This document shows, one piece after another, positions 54,701 to 63,906 of a DNA stretch of 64,000 nt (its first letter is position 1; each line of letters opens with the position of its first letter). The DNA is from Parasutterella secunda (GTDB lineage Bacteria > Pseudomonadota > Gammaproteobacteria > Burkholderiales > Burkholderiaceae_F): positions 1 to 64,000 of the forward strand of contig NZ_JACJKX010000014.1 of NCBI RefSeq assembly GCF_016901835.1, given 5' to 3'. The translations under genes were made by a program, and so were the position numbers. The notes under the pieces are model-generated. The model saw only the letters and a program-made list of their open reading frames with translations. It was not told where the DNA came from and made no database searches.

Positions 54701-57333
54701 TTACAAAAGACGCAGCCGGCAGCCCTGACGAAAGCGTTGCCGTTATACCGCTTGACAATGCCATCGCCATTAAAGGTGCAAAGGAACACAACTTAAAAAA
54801 TATTTCTGTCGACATTCCGCATGACCGATTTACGGTCGTGACGGGCGCCTCGGGCTCGGGCAAATCGACTTTGGCCTTTGACATTGTGTTTAAAGAAGGT
54901 CAGCGCCGCTATTTGGAATCTTTAAATGCTTATGCACGCTCAATTGTGCAACCGGCCAGTAAACCCAATGTAGATTCCATTACCGGCATTGCGCCCACTG
55001 TAGCCATTGAACAGCGCACCTCACGCGGCGGACGCAAATCCACGGTTGCAACGATGACTGAGCTTTACCACTTCATGCGTCTTATCTTTGTGAAACTCGG
55101 TCACCAGTACTGTCCGGACTGCAACGTTGAAGTAGAACCCAAGTCCTTCCCCGCCATTGTGTCAACCGTGATGAGCCGCTACAAGGGTCAAAGCGTGCAC
55201 GTCATGGCCCCCCTTGTCAGTAAGCGCAAAGGCATTTACACGGATCTGGCAAAATGGGCAAACAAAAAGGGTTACTCTCAGCTTTATGTGGACGGGAAAT
55301 TTGTAAGCACGGAAAAATTCCCGAAACTTGCCCGCTACAAAGACCATACAATTGAATTACCTGTGGCTCAAATTGATGTCAGGGTTGATGACGAAAAGAC
55401 ACTTAAGCGGGTGCTGCAGGAAGCCATTACGATCGGTAAGGGGGTCGTTATCGTTTTAGATGAGGAAAATTGTGAAACCATTTTCTCAACTCATCGGGCC
55501 TGTCCGGTGTGTGGCCGCAGTTTCCCGGAACTCGATCCCCGACTTTTCTCCTATAACTCCTCCATGGGGTGGTGTCCGACGTGTTTTGGCACCGGCCTTT
55601 TAATCGAGGGCTTTGATGAAACGGCCACCGGAGAAGAGCGTATTTGGGCCGATGCTCAAAGCGAACCCTGTCCGACTTGCCACGGTGAACGCTTAAATGA
55701 AGTGGCCAGAGCCGTTCGCTTTGCGGGACTCAATATCGCACAGATGGCGCACATGACGGTAACGGAAGCCTCGGCCTTTTTTAAAACCCTTAAACTCACC
55801 GGGCGCGAAGCCGATATTGCCGAAGATGCACTCAAGGAAATCCGCTTGCGTCTTCAATTTTTAGAAAAAGTGGGCTTAGGCTACTTAACGCTTGATCGAT
55901 CCTCGCCCAGCCTATCGGGGGGCGAAGCGCAGCGCATTCGTCTGGCTTCACAATTGGGCAGCAACCTTCAGGGCGTGTGCTACATTCTCGATGAACCGAC
56001 GATCGGCCTACACCCGAGGGACAATCGTCTGCTTTTGGATTCTCTGAAAGCACTCGTGAAAAAAGGCAATACGCTTTTAGTAGTTGAACACGATGAGGAT
56101 ACGATTCGCGAAGCCGACTATGTCATTGACGTCGGTCCCGGAGCCGGCGTGAGAGGCGGCGAAATCATCGCCACGGGCACCGTTAAAGACATTATGAAAA
56201 ATAAACGTTCTTTAACCGGGCATTACCTTTTAAAGCCCATTGAGCACACCTTTATTCCCAAACGGGCTGTCGACAGTGACACTCAGTGGCTCACCATTAA
56301 AAAGCCCAGACTCAATAACCTTAAAGCCCACGAAATCCGTATTCCGATTGGCCGCCTTACCGTGCTCACCGGGGTTTCGGGCTCCGGCAAAAGCAGTTTT
56401 GCCCGCGGGGTGCTCATGCCCGTACTGAGCGAAACGCTGTCTGCGAAAAAGCCTTATCAAGGGACGCTTTGCAAAGCAATTGAAGGGTTTGAGCTGGTGG
56501 ACCGGGTGCTTGAAGTGGACCAAACACCGATCGGAAAAACACCTCGTTCCTGTCCTTCTACCTATATCGGATTTTTAGATGCTATCCGCAAAGTTTTTGC
56601 CGGCACCAATGAAGCGCAGGCCAGAGGCTATGGCATTTCACGGTTTTCGTTCAATATGAAAGGTGGTCGGTGCGAACTTTGCGAAGGGCAAGGCGTTCGG
56701 ACTATTGAAATGAATTTCCTGCCGGACGTGAAAATTCCTTGCGAAGCCTGCGGCGGTCTCAGGTACAACACCCAAACGCTTGAAGTACTCTGGAAAGGCA
56801 AGTCCATCGGTCAGATTCTCGCGATGGATGTCGATGAAGCGGTTGACTTTTTCAGCACTCAACCCTCCATTGCCCATGCGCTCAAACTCATGCAGGATGT
56901 GGGGTTGGGCTACCTCAGTTTGGGGCAACCCTCGCCGACTCTCTCCGGGGGTGAAGCGCAACGCATCAAACTTGTTACCGAACTGATCAAGGCTCGTGAC
57001 GATATTAAGCGTCGAGGCTACAAAGTTCCCAAAACCGTTTATGTGTTGGACGAGCCCACGGTCGGACTGCATATGGCCGACGTCGAAAAGCTGATTGCCG
57101 TACTCCACAGGCTCGTAGATGCCGGCAATACTGTGATTGTGATTGAACACAATCTCGACATTATGGCTCAGGCCGATTGGATCATTGACATGGGGCCAGA
57201 AGGCGGCGTCAATGGAGGCGATGTCGTTGCAAGCGGGGCACCATCAGAGGTGATGAAAACCAACTCACATACAGCTCAAGCTTTGGTAGCTTTTAAGCGT
57301 GAACACGACAAAATCAAAAAACAGTCTGAATAG
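51784..57333 (+). CDS. uvrA: Giant tandem (double-length) UvrA-like excinuclease subunit
   Basis: The protein has 1849 residues, twice the usual UvrA of about 940. It contains four ABC cassettes: Walker A at about 34, 655, 1021 and 1530, and signatures LSGGE(V/A)QR at about 501, 847, 1376 and 1719. Each half has the UvrA zinc modules: CPDCGIEY...CETCRGFG and CPVCGGNGFEHIEM...CSACNGTRY in the first, CPVCGRSF...CPTCFGTG and CELCEGQGVRTIEM...CEACGGLRYN in the second. So both halves look catalytically complete and it is a covalent UvrA dimer. The start at 51784 (MDKNIK) follows TAGG; a TTG two codons earlier is not preferred. Such fusions are known in Chlamydia. Whether a normal uvrA exists elsewhere is unknown. 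Confidence 0.95.
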   Translation: MDKNIKIFGARQNNLKNLDVEFETGKITVVTGVSGSGKSSLVFDTLYAEGQRRYVETFSPYARQFLDRMDRPQVERIEGVPPAIAIDQTNPVRTSRSTVGTMTEINDHLKLFFAREARLYCARCGKLVRADTPANVYETLKTWTQELSDPRLFILFDVTVPEKMTAAEVTEGLMAQGFTKIYREKTVKSTHFLEVIADRFRFSKAEKSRVIEALENAFKFGKGELTVVARTDDEKEELRSFSNRLSCPDCGIEYQKPTDATFSFNSPLGACETCRGFGRVIGVDYSLVIPDESLTLEGGAIKPWNTKTNEECLKDMKRYAKRDGIRLNVPYRDLTEKERKWVIEGEPGWSGKWTRQWYGVKHFFEWLESKAYKMHVRVLLSRYRNYQECPDCHGARLKPEALLWRVGSIEAAQAATQGLEFKRHKPSVCAYSDDVLNALPGLNLYDLMRLPLSRLLSFFEVIEKEPMDDAGKMVVEEILTRLHYLVDVGVGYLTLERQSRTLSGGEVQRVNLTTALGTSLVNTLFVLDEPSIGLHPRDMDRINRVMQKLKNSGNTLVVVEHDPQVMLAADTLFDMGPGPGEKGGEIIFKGTPAEILKADTLTARYLSGKEKVSSRKSQRKLTKKTPAIELKGAREHNLKNICVRFPIGALSVVTGVSGSGKSTLIENILVPALYKAKGMPTESPGHFESLKGADLVENIHYVDQSPIGKTTRSNPASYVGAFDAIRNLFAQTDAAKAREYKAGTFSFNSGDGRCPVCGGNGFEHIEMQFLSDVYLRCSACNGTRYRPEILEITIEREGKSLNIAQVLDLSVSEACEYFRNDSAVVSKLEPLRKVGLDYIKLGQPVPTLSGGEAQRLKIAGFLAQKNSQASKNDLFIFDEPTTGLHFDDIDKLMHSLQELIDRGNTAIVIEHNLDVINCADWVIDLGPQGGDAGGEVVVQGTLQELVKTERSYTGQALQTYQKTLSGDNTSRYFTKDAAGSPDESVAVIPLDNAIAIKGAKEHNLKNISVDIPHDRFTVVTGASGSGKSTLAFDIVFKEGQRRYLESLNAYARSIVQPASKPNVDSITGIAPTVAIEQRTSRGGRKSTVATMTELYHFMRLIFVKLGHQYCPDCNVEVEPKSFPAIVSTVMSRYKGQSVHVMAPLVSKRKGIYTDLAKWANKKGYSQLYVDGKFVSTEKFPKLARYKDHTIELPVAQIDVRVDDEKTLKRVLQEAITIGKGVVIVLDEENCETIFSTHRACPVCGRSFPELDPRLFSYNSSMGWCPTCFGTGLLIEGFDETATGEERIWADAQSEPCPTCHGERLNEVARAVRFAGLNIAQMAHMTVTEASAFFKTLKLTGREADIAEDALKEIRLRLQFLEKVGLGYLTLDRSSPSLSGGEAQRIRLASQLGSNLQGVCYILDEPTIGLHPRDNRLLLDSLKALVKKGNTLLVVEHDEDTIREADYVIDVGPGAGVRGGEIIATGTVKDIMKNKRSLTGHYLLKPIEHTFIPKRAVDSDTQWLTIKKPRLNNLKAHEIRIPIGRLTVLTGVSGSGKSSFARGVLMPVLSETLSAKKPYQGTLCKAIEGFELVDRVLEVDQTPIGKTPRSCPSTYIGFLDAIRKVFAGTNEAQARGYGISRFSFNMKGGRCELCEGQGVRTIEMNFLPDVKIPCEACGGLRYNTQTLEVLWKGKSIGQILAMDVDEAVDFFSTQPSIAHALKLMQDVGLGYLSLGQPSPTLSGGEAQRIKLVTELIKARDDIKRRGYKVPKTVYVLDEPTVGLHMADVEKLIAVLHRLVDAGNTVIVIEHNLDIMAQADWIIDMGPEGGVNGGDVVASGAPSEVMKTNSHTAQALVAFKREHDKIKKQSE

Positions 57334-57346
57334 AATAAGGAAAATC

Positions 57347-57392
57347 CTATAGTTCGCTATGGAATTTTTCTATAGTGGACTATAGATTTTTT
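57347..57392 (+). terminator. Terminator-like hairpin after uvrA
   Basis: CTATAGTTCGCTATGG and CTATAGTGGACTATAG form an imperfect A+T-rich stem (13 of 16 pairs) followed by ATTTTTTC. Confidence 0.6.
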
Positions 57393-57569
57393 CAATCCTT
57401 TGAAATCGCAAAACTAGGGAAAATATTCAAATCGCGTTCTCTTTTCGTTGATAAAATGTTGAATTAAGTATGGTCTGTGTTTGATGCGGTGCTTCTATTT
57501 TTAGTGCCGGATCTATGTTAGATCGTGCTTGTGCTCTGATCAATAAAACGAAAACTTCGAGGATCGATT

Positions 57570-58559
57570 ATGTCTAAGAAACTCTCTGCGCTTCTGGCAG
57601 GGTTGGTTGTGCTTTCTGTTTCGGCAAACGCTGCTGAACTTAATGCCTACACCATCATGCCTGAGAAGTATGCGTCCCAAATCTTTGCTCAATTCACCAA
57701 GGATACGGGGATTAAGGTGAACTTCCTTCGCTTCTCTACGGGTGAAGCATTGGCAAGATTAACGGCTGAAAAAGGTAATCCTCAAGTTGACGTTCTGTTG
57801 GGCGGACCGGCCGATATGTACGCAGCAGGTATTAAAGAAGGTATTTTGGAAGCTTATCGCCCGGCCAACTCCGATGCTATTTCCTCGGCCTACCGCGATC
57901 CCAATAACTACTGGACCGGTATCGGTTTAATTCCTCTTTGCTTCCTCACCAACACCAAATTCCTGGAAAAGAACAAGATGCAGGCCCCGACCAAGTGGGC
58001 TGACTTGCTCGATCCCCGCTATAAGAACAACCTGCAAATGGCCGACGCCCGCACATCTGGTACGGCTACCGAACGCATCTATTCGCTCGTGAAAGTCATG
58101 GGTGAAGACGAAGCCTTTAAGTTCCAAAAGCAGATGAATGCCAACGTACAGATGTACACCAAGAGCGGTGCAGGCGGTGCCATGCCGATTGCCACCGGTC
58201 AGTGTGCAGCCGGTATTTTCTACATTGTGGACGCTTTGGATATCCAACAGCAAGGCTATCCTGTAACGATCACCTATCCTGAAGACGGTGTGAGCTTCGG
58301 CATTGAAGCCACGGGGGTTGTTAAGGGCGGCAAGAACAACGCTGAAGCAAAGCAGTTTGTGGACTGGGCAACGTCAAAGAAATTTGCTGAATTTATCGTT
58401 GCCAATAAGATCAACTACGTGCCGACACGCAACGACGTGAAGACCAGTAATCCCATCTTAGATCTCACCAAGATTAAGACGATCTCTGTGGATGTGACCT
58501 GGAAGGGTGAAAAGCGTAAAGAATTCACCCAACGCTGGATCAATGAAGTGATCAAGTAA
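57570..58559 (+). CDS. Fbp-type ABC transporter periplasmic binding protein
   Basis: The 329-residue protein has a Sec signal (KKLSALLAGLVVLSVSANA) and the SBP family seen in ferric-iron and 2-aminoethylphosphonate carriers: LNAYTIMPEKYASQIFAQFT, PQVDVLLGGPADMYAAGIKEG, WADLLDPRYKNN, DARTSGTATERIYSL. The tandem Tyr pair that coordinates Fe3+ in FbpA is not seen at the expected place (the segment reads AGIFYIVDALD), so iron is doubtful and another substrate is possible. It heads an operon with permease and ATPase; a hairpin follows the stop. Confidence 0.87.
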   Translation: MSKKLSALLAGLVVLSVSANAAELNAYTIMPEKYASQIFAQFTKDTGIKVNFLRFSTGEALARLTAEKGNPQVDVLLGGPADMYAAGIKEGILEAYRPANSDAISSAYRDPNNYWTGIGLIPLCFLTNTKFLEKNKMQAPTKWADLLDPRYKNNLQMADARTSGTATERIYSLVKVMGEDEAFKFQKQMNANVQMYTKSGAGGAMPIATGQCAAGIFYIVDALDIQQQGYPVTITYPEDGVSFGIEATGVVKGGKNNAEAKQFVDWATSKKFAEFIVANKINYVPTRNDVKTSNPILDLTKIKTISVDVTWKGEKRKEFTQRWINEVIK

Positions 58560-58582
58560 TTTCACGCATTGACGCTTAAACA

Positions 58583-58620
58583 CCGGAAATAGGGTCAGAA
58601 TATTTTGATCCTATTTCCGG
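58583..58620 (+). other. Intercistronic hairpin between binding protein and permease genes
   Basis: CCGGAAATAGG / CCTATTTCCGG, an 11-bp perfect stem with a 16-nt loop and no T-run. Such hairpins protect the upstream mRNA from 3' decay, raising binding-protein levels over the permease, as known for malE-malF-type operons. Confidence 0.65.
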
Positions 58621-58649
58621 CATATGTATTTTTTGTCGGTTCTTTCTCC

Positions 58650-60320
58650 ATGAGTTCGTCCGCATGCTCTACAAATAAGGACATGGTCACGCGACTGACA
58701 GTCGTCATGCTCTGGCTTTTGCTGGGCGTCTTTGTCCTTTATCCTCTATGTCGCTTATTCGCCATGACTTTCTGGGTCGATGGCAACTTTACTTTTGAAA
58801 ACCTGCGTCCCTTCCTGGATAACTGGTATGACAGACGTTCTGCTGTCAACAGTATCCTTCTGGGTTGCTCAGTTGGCTTAGCCGGCACAGCACTGGGCTT
58901 TATTTTTGCTTTTGTCACCACACGCCTAAATCTGCCGACGTGGCTTAAATTCGCTTTAAGTGCAATTACGATTCTGCCCCTGATTTCTCCGCCCTTTACA
59001 AGCAGTATTGCTCTTACTCTTTTACTGGGCCCCAACGGCATGGTGTTGCAATTTTTTGGGTTGGATAATTTCAATTTTTACGGTTTTTGGGGAACATTTA
59101 TTTCAGAAACACTGACGTTCTTCCCCGTAGCTTTTATGACGATTTCTACGATTTTGGCGCGTATTGACCCAAACCTGGAAGATGCCGCCAATTCATTGGG
59201 CGCTTCAAGTTCGGAAGTTTTCAGAACCGTCACATTACCTCTGGCAGCGCCGGGTATTGCCAATGCCTTCCTTTTGGTTTTTTCCTGCTCTTTGGCAGAC
59301 TTTGCAACGCCTCAGGTGTTGGGCGGTCACTCTTTCCCCGTGCTGCCGACGCAAGCCTATCTGCAAATTACCGGTATGTATGACTTCAAGGGCGGTGCGG
59401 CGCTTTCCTTCATGCTGCTCATTCCTGCTTTGGTGGTCTATGCGCTTCAGCACTATTGGGTGAGTAAGAAGAGTTTCGTCACGGTGAGCGGTAAAGCTGG
59501 CGGCAAGAGCAGTATCAAAGGACCGGGACTTGCCTTAACAACTATCATGGGTAGCGTAGTCGCAATTGTGATTGCGTTTATCATTGCCATCTACGCAGTG
59601 ATCCTGGTGGGCTCGCTTGTGAAAGTCTGGGGCGTCAACAATACAATCACGTTTGATAACTACCACTACGTGCTCACGCATGGCATGAAGGCAATTAAAG
59701 ATACGTTGATCATTGCCTGTATCGGTACGCCTTTGGGCGGTTTACTTGCAGTCCTGGTAGGCTATGTCACAACGCGCCTTAAGATTCGCGGACACAAGAC
59801 CCTTGAAACTGTTTCACTTTTAAACTACACGCTGCCGGGTACTGTGGTCGGTATCGCTTACATCATTGCCTTTAACGACAAACCGATCGTTCTAACAGGG
59901 ACTATCTACATCTTGATTGCTGCCTATCTCTTTAGGTACTCGTCTGCCGGTATTCGCAATGTGATTGCCGCTTTGACACAGATAGATCCCTCAATCGAGG
60001 AAGCAAGCCGAAGCCTGGGGGCCGGATCTGCTCGTACCTTTATTTCAATTACGATCCCGCTCGTGCTGCCGGCCATCCTGGCAGGTATGAAGTATTTGTT
60101 CATTCACTCTATGACCGCTATCAGTGCCACCATTTTCCTCGTATCGGTTAACTGGACGCTGATTACAACACGTATTCTTGAGTGCATGACCGAGTTGCAG
60201 TTTGCTCAGGCTTGTGCGTTCTCAGTGATTTTGATTCTGCTGGTTTTTGCAGCTTCGGGCGCTATGACCCTGCTTGCGAAAGTACTTTGCCGTAACGGCG
60301 ACAATATTGGAGCCCACTAA
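58650..60320 (+). CDS. Fbp-type ABC transporter permease (double domain)
   Basis: The inner-membrane protein has about 12 membrane segments in two fused permease units, each with an EAA loop: LEDAANSLGASSSEVFRTVT and IEEASRSLGAGSARTFISIT. This layout is that of FbpB/AfuB and of phosphonate permeases. The frame opens inside the hairpin at 58605 (TTG), which is not a likely start; I use the ATG at 58650 (556 residues). An ATG at 58683 (545 residues, preceded by AAGGA at close range) is also possible. It is 3 bp before the ATPase gene. Confidence 0.9.
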   Translation: MSSSACSTNKDMVTRLTVVMLWLLLGVFVLYPLCRLFAMTFWVDGNFTFENLRPFLDNWYDRRSAVNSILLGCSVGLAGTALGFIFAFVTTRLNLPTWLKFALSAITILPLISPPFTSSIALTLLLGPNGMVLQFFGLDNFNFYGFWGTFISETLTFFPVAFMTISTILARIDPNLEDAANSLGASSSEVFRTVTLPLAAPGIANAFLLVFSCSLADFATPQVLGGHSFPVLPTQAYLQITGMYDFKGGAALSFMLLIPALVVYALQHYWVSKKSFVTVSGKAGGKSSIKGPGLALTTIMGSVVAIVIAFIIAIYAVILVGSLVKVWGVNNTITFDNYHYVLTHGMKAIKDTLIIACIGTPLGGLLAVLVGYVTTRLKIRGHKTLETVSLLNYTLPGTVVGIAYIIAFNDKPIVLTGTIYILIAAYLFRYSSAGIRNVIAALTQIDPSIEEASRSLGAGSARTFISITIPLVLPAILAGMKYLFIHSMTAISATIFLVSVNWTLITTRILECMTELQFAQACAFSVILILLVFAASGAMTLLAKVLCRNGDNIGAH

Positions 60321-60323
60321 ATC

Positions 60324-61415
60324 ATGTCTGTATCACTTACTTTAAAAAATATCTCTCGTCGCTACGTCAAGGACAATGAAGAGTTCATGGCGGTCAATAA
60401 TGTTAACCTTGAGGTCAATCCCGGAGAGTTTTTAACCTTCCTGGGTCCCTCGGGTTGCGGCAAAACAACCACTCTGCGTATGATCGCCGGTTTTGAAACC
60501 CCGACAAGCGGTCAGATCCTTATGGACGGCGTGGACATCACGCATGTTCCGGCCAATGAGCGCGGCCTAGGCTTTGTGTTCCAAAACTATGCTCTTTTCC
60601 CTCATATGAAGATCTTCGACAATGTCGCCTATGGTCTCAAAATACGGGGGGAAACCGGAGCAAGTGCTGCTAAAAAAGTGCGTGAAGCGTTGGACATGGT
60701 GGGTTTGAGTAAAGAAGAGCAACGCTATCCGAATCAATTGTCAGGCGGACAACAGCAGCGCGTTGCCCTGGCTCGCGTATTGGTGCTGCGACCCAAGCTT
60801 TTGCTCATGGATGAACCGCTTTCAAACCTTGATGCAAAACTCCGTCTTCATATGCGCACGGAAATTCGCCGTATCCAGAAAGATATAGGCATTACGTGTC
60901 TTTACGTCACGCACGACCAAAAAGAAGCACTCACGATGTCTGACCGTATTATGGTGATGAATCGTGGCCACATTGATCAATTGGGTACTCCGATGAAACT
61001 TTACGAAGACCCCGCTACGCCGTTCGTGGCGGACTTTATCGGACAGGCCAATTTGATTCGCGGAAAACTGCAAAGTGTTGATGAGCAGGGGTTAGGGCAT
61101 TTTGTTGTCGACGGACAAATGCTTCGCGCCCGCATGGGTCAGCAAAATCCGCCTGCTGTCGGTGAAGAGGCTTTGTTGGTCGTTCGACCGGAGAACCTGC
61201 GTATGAACGAAAAAGACAATGGCATTGAAATGCGCATTGTTAATCGACTTTTTGAAGGTGACCGAATTGACTATCACGTCGTGTTAGAGGGAAGCAAACA
61301 GGAAAAAACCTTCAGTATGTCTGTACCTTTCTTGCCTGGCACAGAAATTATTGACATCGACACCTCGGTCAATGTCTCTTTTAATCCTCAGGCAGGAGTG
61401 CTAATCAAGGGATAA
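60324..61415 (+). CDS. Fbp-type ABC transporter ATPase
   Basis: The 363-residue ATPase has Walker A GPSGCGKTT, Q-loop VFQNYALFPHMKI, signature LSGGQQQR, Walker B LLLMDEPLSNLDA and His in YVTHDQKEA, then a TOBE regulatory domain (about 285-360). It belongs to the PotA/FbpC/UgpC group. It follows the permease by 3 bp. Confidence 0.94.
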   Translation: MSVSLTLKNISRRYVKDNEEFMAVNNVNLEVNPGEFLTFLGPSGCGKTTTLRMIAGFETPTSGQILMDGVDITHVPANERGLGFVFQNYALFPHMKIFDNVAYGLKIRGETGASAAKKVREALDMVGLSKEEQRYPNQLSGGQQQRVALARVLVLRPKLLLMDEPLSNLDAKLRLHMRTEIRRIQKDIGITCLYVTHDQKEALTMSDRIMVMNRGHIDQLGTPMKLYEDPATPFVADFIGQANLIRGKLQSVDEQGLGHFVVDGQMLRARMGQQNPPAVGEEALLVVRPENLRMNEKDNGIEMRIVNRLFEGDRIDYHVVLEGSKQEKTFSMSVPFLPGTEIIDIDTSVNVSFNPQAGVLIKG

Positions 61416-61449
61416 AAAAACTGAAAATGACTTTTGCTTTCTGATTCGC

Positions 61450-61488
61450 AGCCGATACTGGCATCATTGCCTGTATCGGCTCTTTTCT
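61450..61488 (+). terminator. Intrinsic terminator of the Fbp-type operon
   Basis: AGCCGATAC / GTATCGGCT, 9-bp perfect stem with a 14-nt loop, followed by CTTTTCT. Confidence 0.8.
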
Positions 61489-61514
61489 ATCACAAATTGC
61501 CTAAGCACTTACAT

Positions 61515-61545
61515 TGAAAAAGTCCGCCGAAGCGGACCTTTTCGA
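61515..61545 (-). terminator. Intrinsic terminator of lptF-lptG
   Basis: GTCCGC-TTCG-GCGGAC (minus strand) with AAAAGG and CTTTTTC on the flanks; 15 nt after the lptG stop. Confidence 0.87.
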
Positions 61546-61559
61546 GAAGTAAATCTTTC

Positions 61560-62687
61560 TTAGCGTCTTTCAACAAACCACATACCGATCATGGCCAATA
61601 CCAGCATACAGGCCGTTGGCACCATGGCTACAACAAGAGGCGGCCAGGTATTGAGCATACCGACATAGGAGAACAGATTGTTGATCGTGTAGAAAGCAAG
61701 ACCGATCATGACGCCCGCGAAAATCTTAATACTCACGCCACCGGAGCGACGATTCATATAAGCAAAGGGCATGGCCAAAGCAATCATGACAAGAATGGCG
61801 ATGGGGTAAAACGCTTTATTCCAGAGCGCAATCTCATAGCGGGCTGACTGTTGTCGGCTTTGTTCCAAGTGAGTGACATAGCGGGAAAGTGCACGCATAG
61901 ACATGTTTTCCGGCTTTAGCATCATCACACCGAAAATACTCGGGTCAATCTCAGACCTAAACATCATTCGTTGAGGTTTACTGATCATCACTCGATCGAT
62001 AATCGGAGTTTGCTCGAGATTTTCCAATAGCGGTAAAGAAGTATTGACCGCTTTATGCAATAACCAACCTTGATGATTCACGTAATTGCCCGATTGCGCA
62101 GCAATCACCCGTGTGAGTCGTTGTTTGGCATCAAAGTCATAAATGCGCCAATCGATAGCTTCTTCCAACGGCGTCATTTTTTGAATATTGATATACCGAA
62201 CCTGAGGTCCATCGGGAGAATCAATGGTTTCACGAACCCAAGCACCGGTATCGGAGCCCCGAATATTCATCGTCGTGTGCTGAATAGTGGCTCGATATTC
62301 GCGAGCATAGGTGTCAGATGAGGGTGCTACGAATTCACCGAAAACATACGTAAAAGCCACCAAAAGGATACCCGGAACCATAAGCATCCCGGCCAAGCGC
62401 ACAGGCGAGAGGCCTGCCACACGCAAAATCGTAAATTCTGAACGTGAAGCCCACTGACTCATCACAAACACGGTGCCGAGAAGTGCAGCAATCGGCATCA
62501 CTTCATAGATGCGCATGGGCAGACTCAAGCCAGTAATAATGAATGCGTCGAGTAATCCGTAGCGACTGCCGATTCGTCCCAACTGACCGACAAGGTCAAA
62601 AAACGCGAAAAGCGCAACCAAAGCAAGCAGGACAAAACCCGTCGCTTGCAAAATTTCTTTGGTTAAATACCGGGTAATGACCATCAT
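61560..62687 (-). CDS. lptG: LPS export ABC permease LptG
   Basis: The 375-residue protein has six membrane helices around a periplasmic beta-jellyroll domain. Motifs include YLTKEILQATGFVLLALVAL, GLSLPMRIYEVMPIAALLGT, QWASRSEFTILRVAGLSP (coupling helix) and the end helices MIGLAFYTINNLFSYVGML. It forms LptB2FG with LptF and drives LPS from the inner membrane. It starts 3 bp after lptF and ends at a terminator. Confidence 0.95.
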   Translation of the reverse strand: MMVITRYLTKEILQATGFVLLALVALFAFFDLVGQLGRIGSRYGLLDAFIITGLSLPMRIYEVMPIAALLGTVFVMSQWASRSEFTILRVAGLSPVRLAGMLMVPGILLVAFTYVFGEFVAPSSDTYAREYRATIQHTTMNIRGSDTGAWVRETIDSPDGPQVRYINIQKMTPLEEAIDWRIYDFDAKQRLTRVIAAQSGNYVNHQGWLLHKAVNTSLPLLENLEQTPIIDRVMISKPQRMMFRSEIDPSIFGVMMLKPENMSMRALSRYVTHLEQSRQQSARYEIALWNKAFYPIAILVMIALAMPFAYMNRRSGGVSIKIFAGVMIGLAFYTINNLFSYVGMLNTWPPLVVAMVPTACMLVLAMIGMWFVERR

Positions 62688-62690
62688 GAT

Positions 62691-63806
62691 TTAGCTCCTT
62701 GTCCGCCAATAGCCAATGGTCAACCAGACCGGAACCCAACGCTGCATGATCGTTCGTCTTAAAAAGAGTACGACAGCTAACGCAGCAAATGCACCGTTGA
62801 GAATAATTCCTGCGCGAACAGGTCCCATCGTCCCTTGTTCAACCCAAGTACAGGCCACACTGATACCGTTCAGATATAAAACAAAGAGCAGCAATGCCAC
62901 CACCATATTCAAACTACGACCGGCACGAGGATTCGTAAACGAGAGAGGAATGGCAATTAAAATTAAATTGAAAGCAGCAATCGGCCAGCAAACCCGCCAT
63001 AGTAATTCACTTTGAGCTTCTCGATTATCCAGTCGACTGATCAATAGCGGTAAAGGTTGGGTATCGACGTCTCGTAATTTGATGGCATTTTCAGGCTTGA
63101 CATCCAGTCGTATCCCATAGGTTTTGAATTCTGTCACGCGATAGTCCGATGCCCCTTGCTTACCTTCATAGCGACGACCGTCGTGCAAAATCACATAGCG
63201 ATCCCCGCTTTCATTAGTTTTGATTTCACCTGTTTTAGCCATCAAAACCATTTCGCTATCAATGGCTGTTTCCGTCAGAAACACATTTTTGACAGTTAAA
63301 CCATCGGAAGAAACTTCTTCAACAAAGAGAACCTGACGCCCCCCGGCAAGTTCAATAAAACGACCGGGAGAAAGACGTTCAACATCATCGCGCTGAGACC
63401 ATACCTCTCGATTTGTTTCACTCTGACCACGAGCCCAGGGCGAAATGACAAAGGTAAGAGCGGTAATCAGAATAATGATGGGAATGCTGAATCGCAGAAC
63501 AGGGCGAATCCAGGACAGAAGACTGATGCCCCCCGAGGAAAACCAAACAACCATCTCGCTGTCTAACCAACTTCGAGTCAAAGTCATCAAAACAGCAATA
63601 AAAAGGGAGACAGCCAAAAGCGGCGCAAGATTAATGAGTGCTTCATAGACCACCATTTCGATGACCGTACCACTATCAATACGACCACCGGCGGCCATGC
63701 CTAAAATTCGAACCAGCCCGATTGTTATAACAATCGAGAAAATCACTGTAAAAACAGCTCCGGCCGTATTGGCTAATTCTGAGACGAGCGAACGTCTGAA
63801 TATCAT
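62691..63806 (-). CDS. lptF: LPS export ABC permease LptF
   Basis: The 371-residue partner of LptG opens IFRRSLVSELANTAGAVFTVI and has RILGMAAGGRIDSGTV, the MTLTRSWLDSEMVVWFSSG coupling region, PGRFIELAGGRQVLFVEEVS in the jellyroll and PLSFTNPRAGRSLNMVVAL. It is the first gene of the pair. The 100-bp gap upstream borders the terminator of an rRNA operon. Confidence 0.95.
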   Translation of the reverse strand: MIFRRSLVSELANTAGAVFTVIFSIVITIGLVRILGMAAGGRIDSGTVIEMVVYEALINLAPLLAVSLFIAVLMTLTRSWLDSEMVVWFSSGGISLLSWIRPVLRFSIPIIILITALTFVISPWARGQSETNREVWSQRDDVERLSPGRFIELAGGRQVLFVEEVSSDGLTVKNVFLTETAIDSEMVLMAKTGEIKTNESGDRYVILHDGRRYEGKQGASDYRVTEFKTYGIRLDVKPENAIKLRDVDTQPLPLLISRLDNREAQSELLWRVCWPIAAFNLILIAIPLSFTNPRAGRSLNMVVALLLFVLYLNGISVACTWVEQGTMGPVRAGIILNGAFAALAVVLFLRRTIMQRWVPVWLTIGYWRTRS

Positions 63807-63906
63807 GCGGATCCCTTACACTACAACACTGGCACTAAGGTGCTTGAACCTGTAAATTCTATCGCAGATTGCGAGATAACAGGGAACAATTCCAGCTATA
63901 CGTAAT

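Noticed and set aside
57393-57569. Fur box before the Fbp-type operon
   Set aside because: No stretch approaches GATAATGATAATCATTATC; only general A+T-rich sequence is seen.
58605-58649. Upstream TTG start for the Fbp-type permease
   Set aside because: It lies inside an 11-bp perfect hairpin and has no ribosome site.
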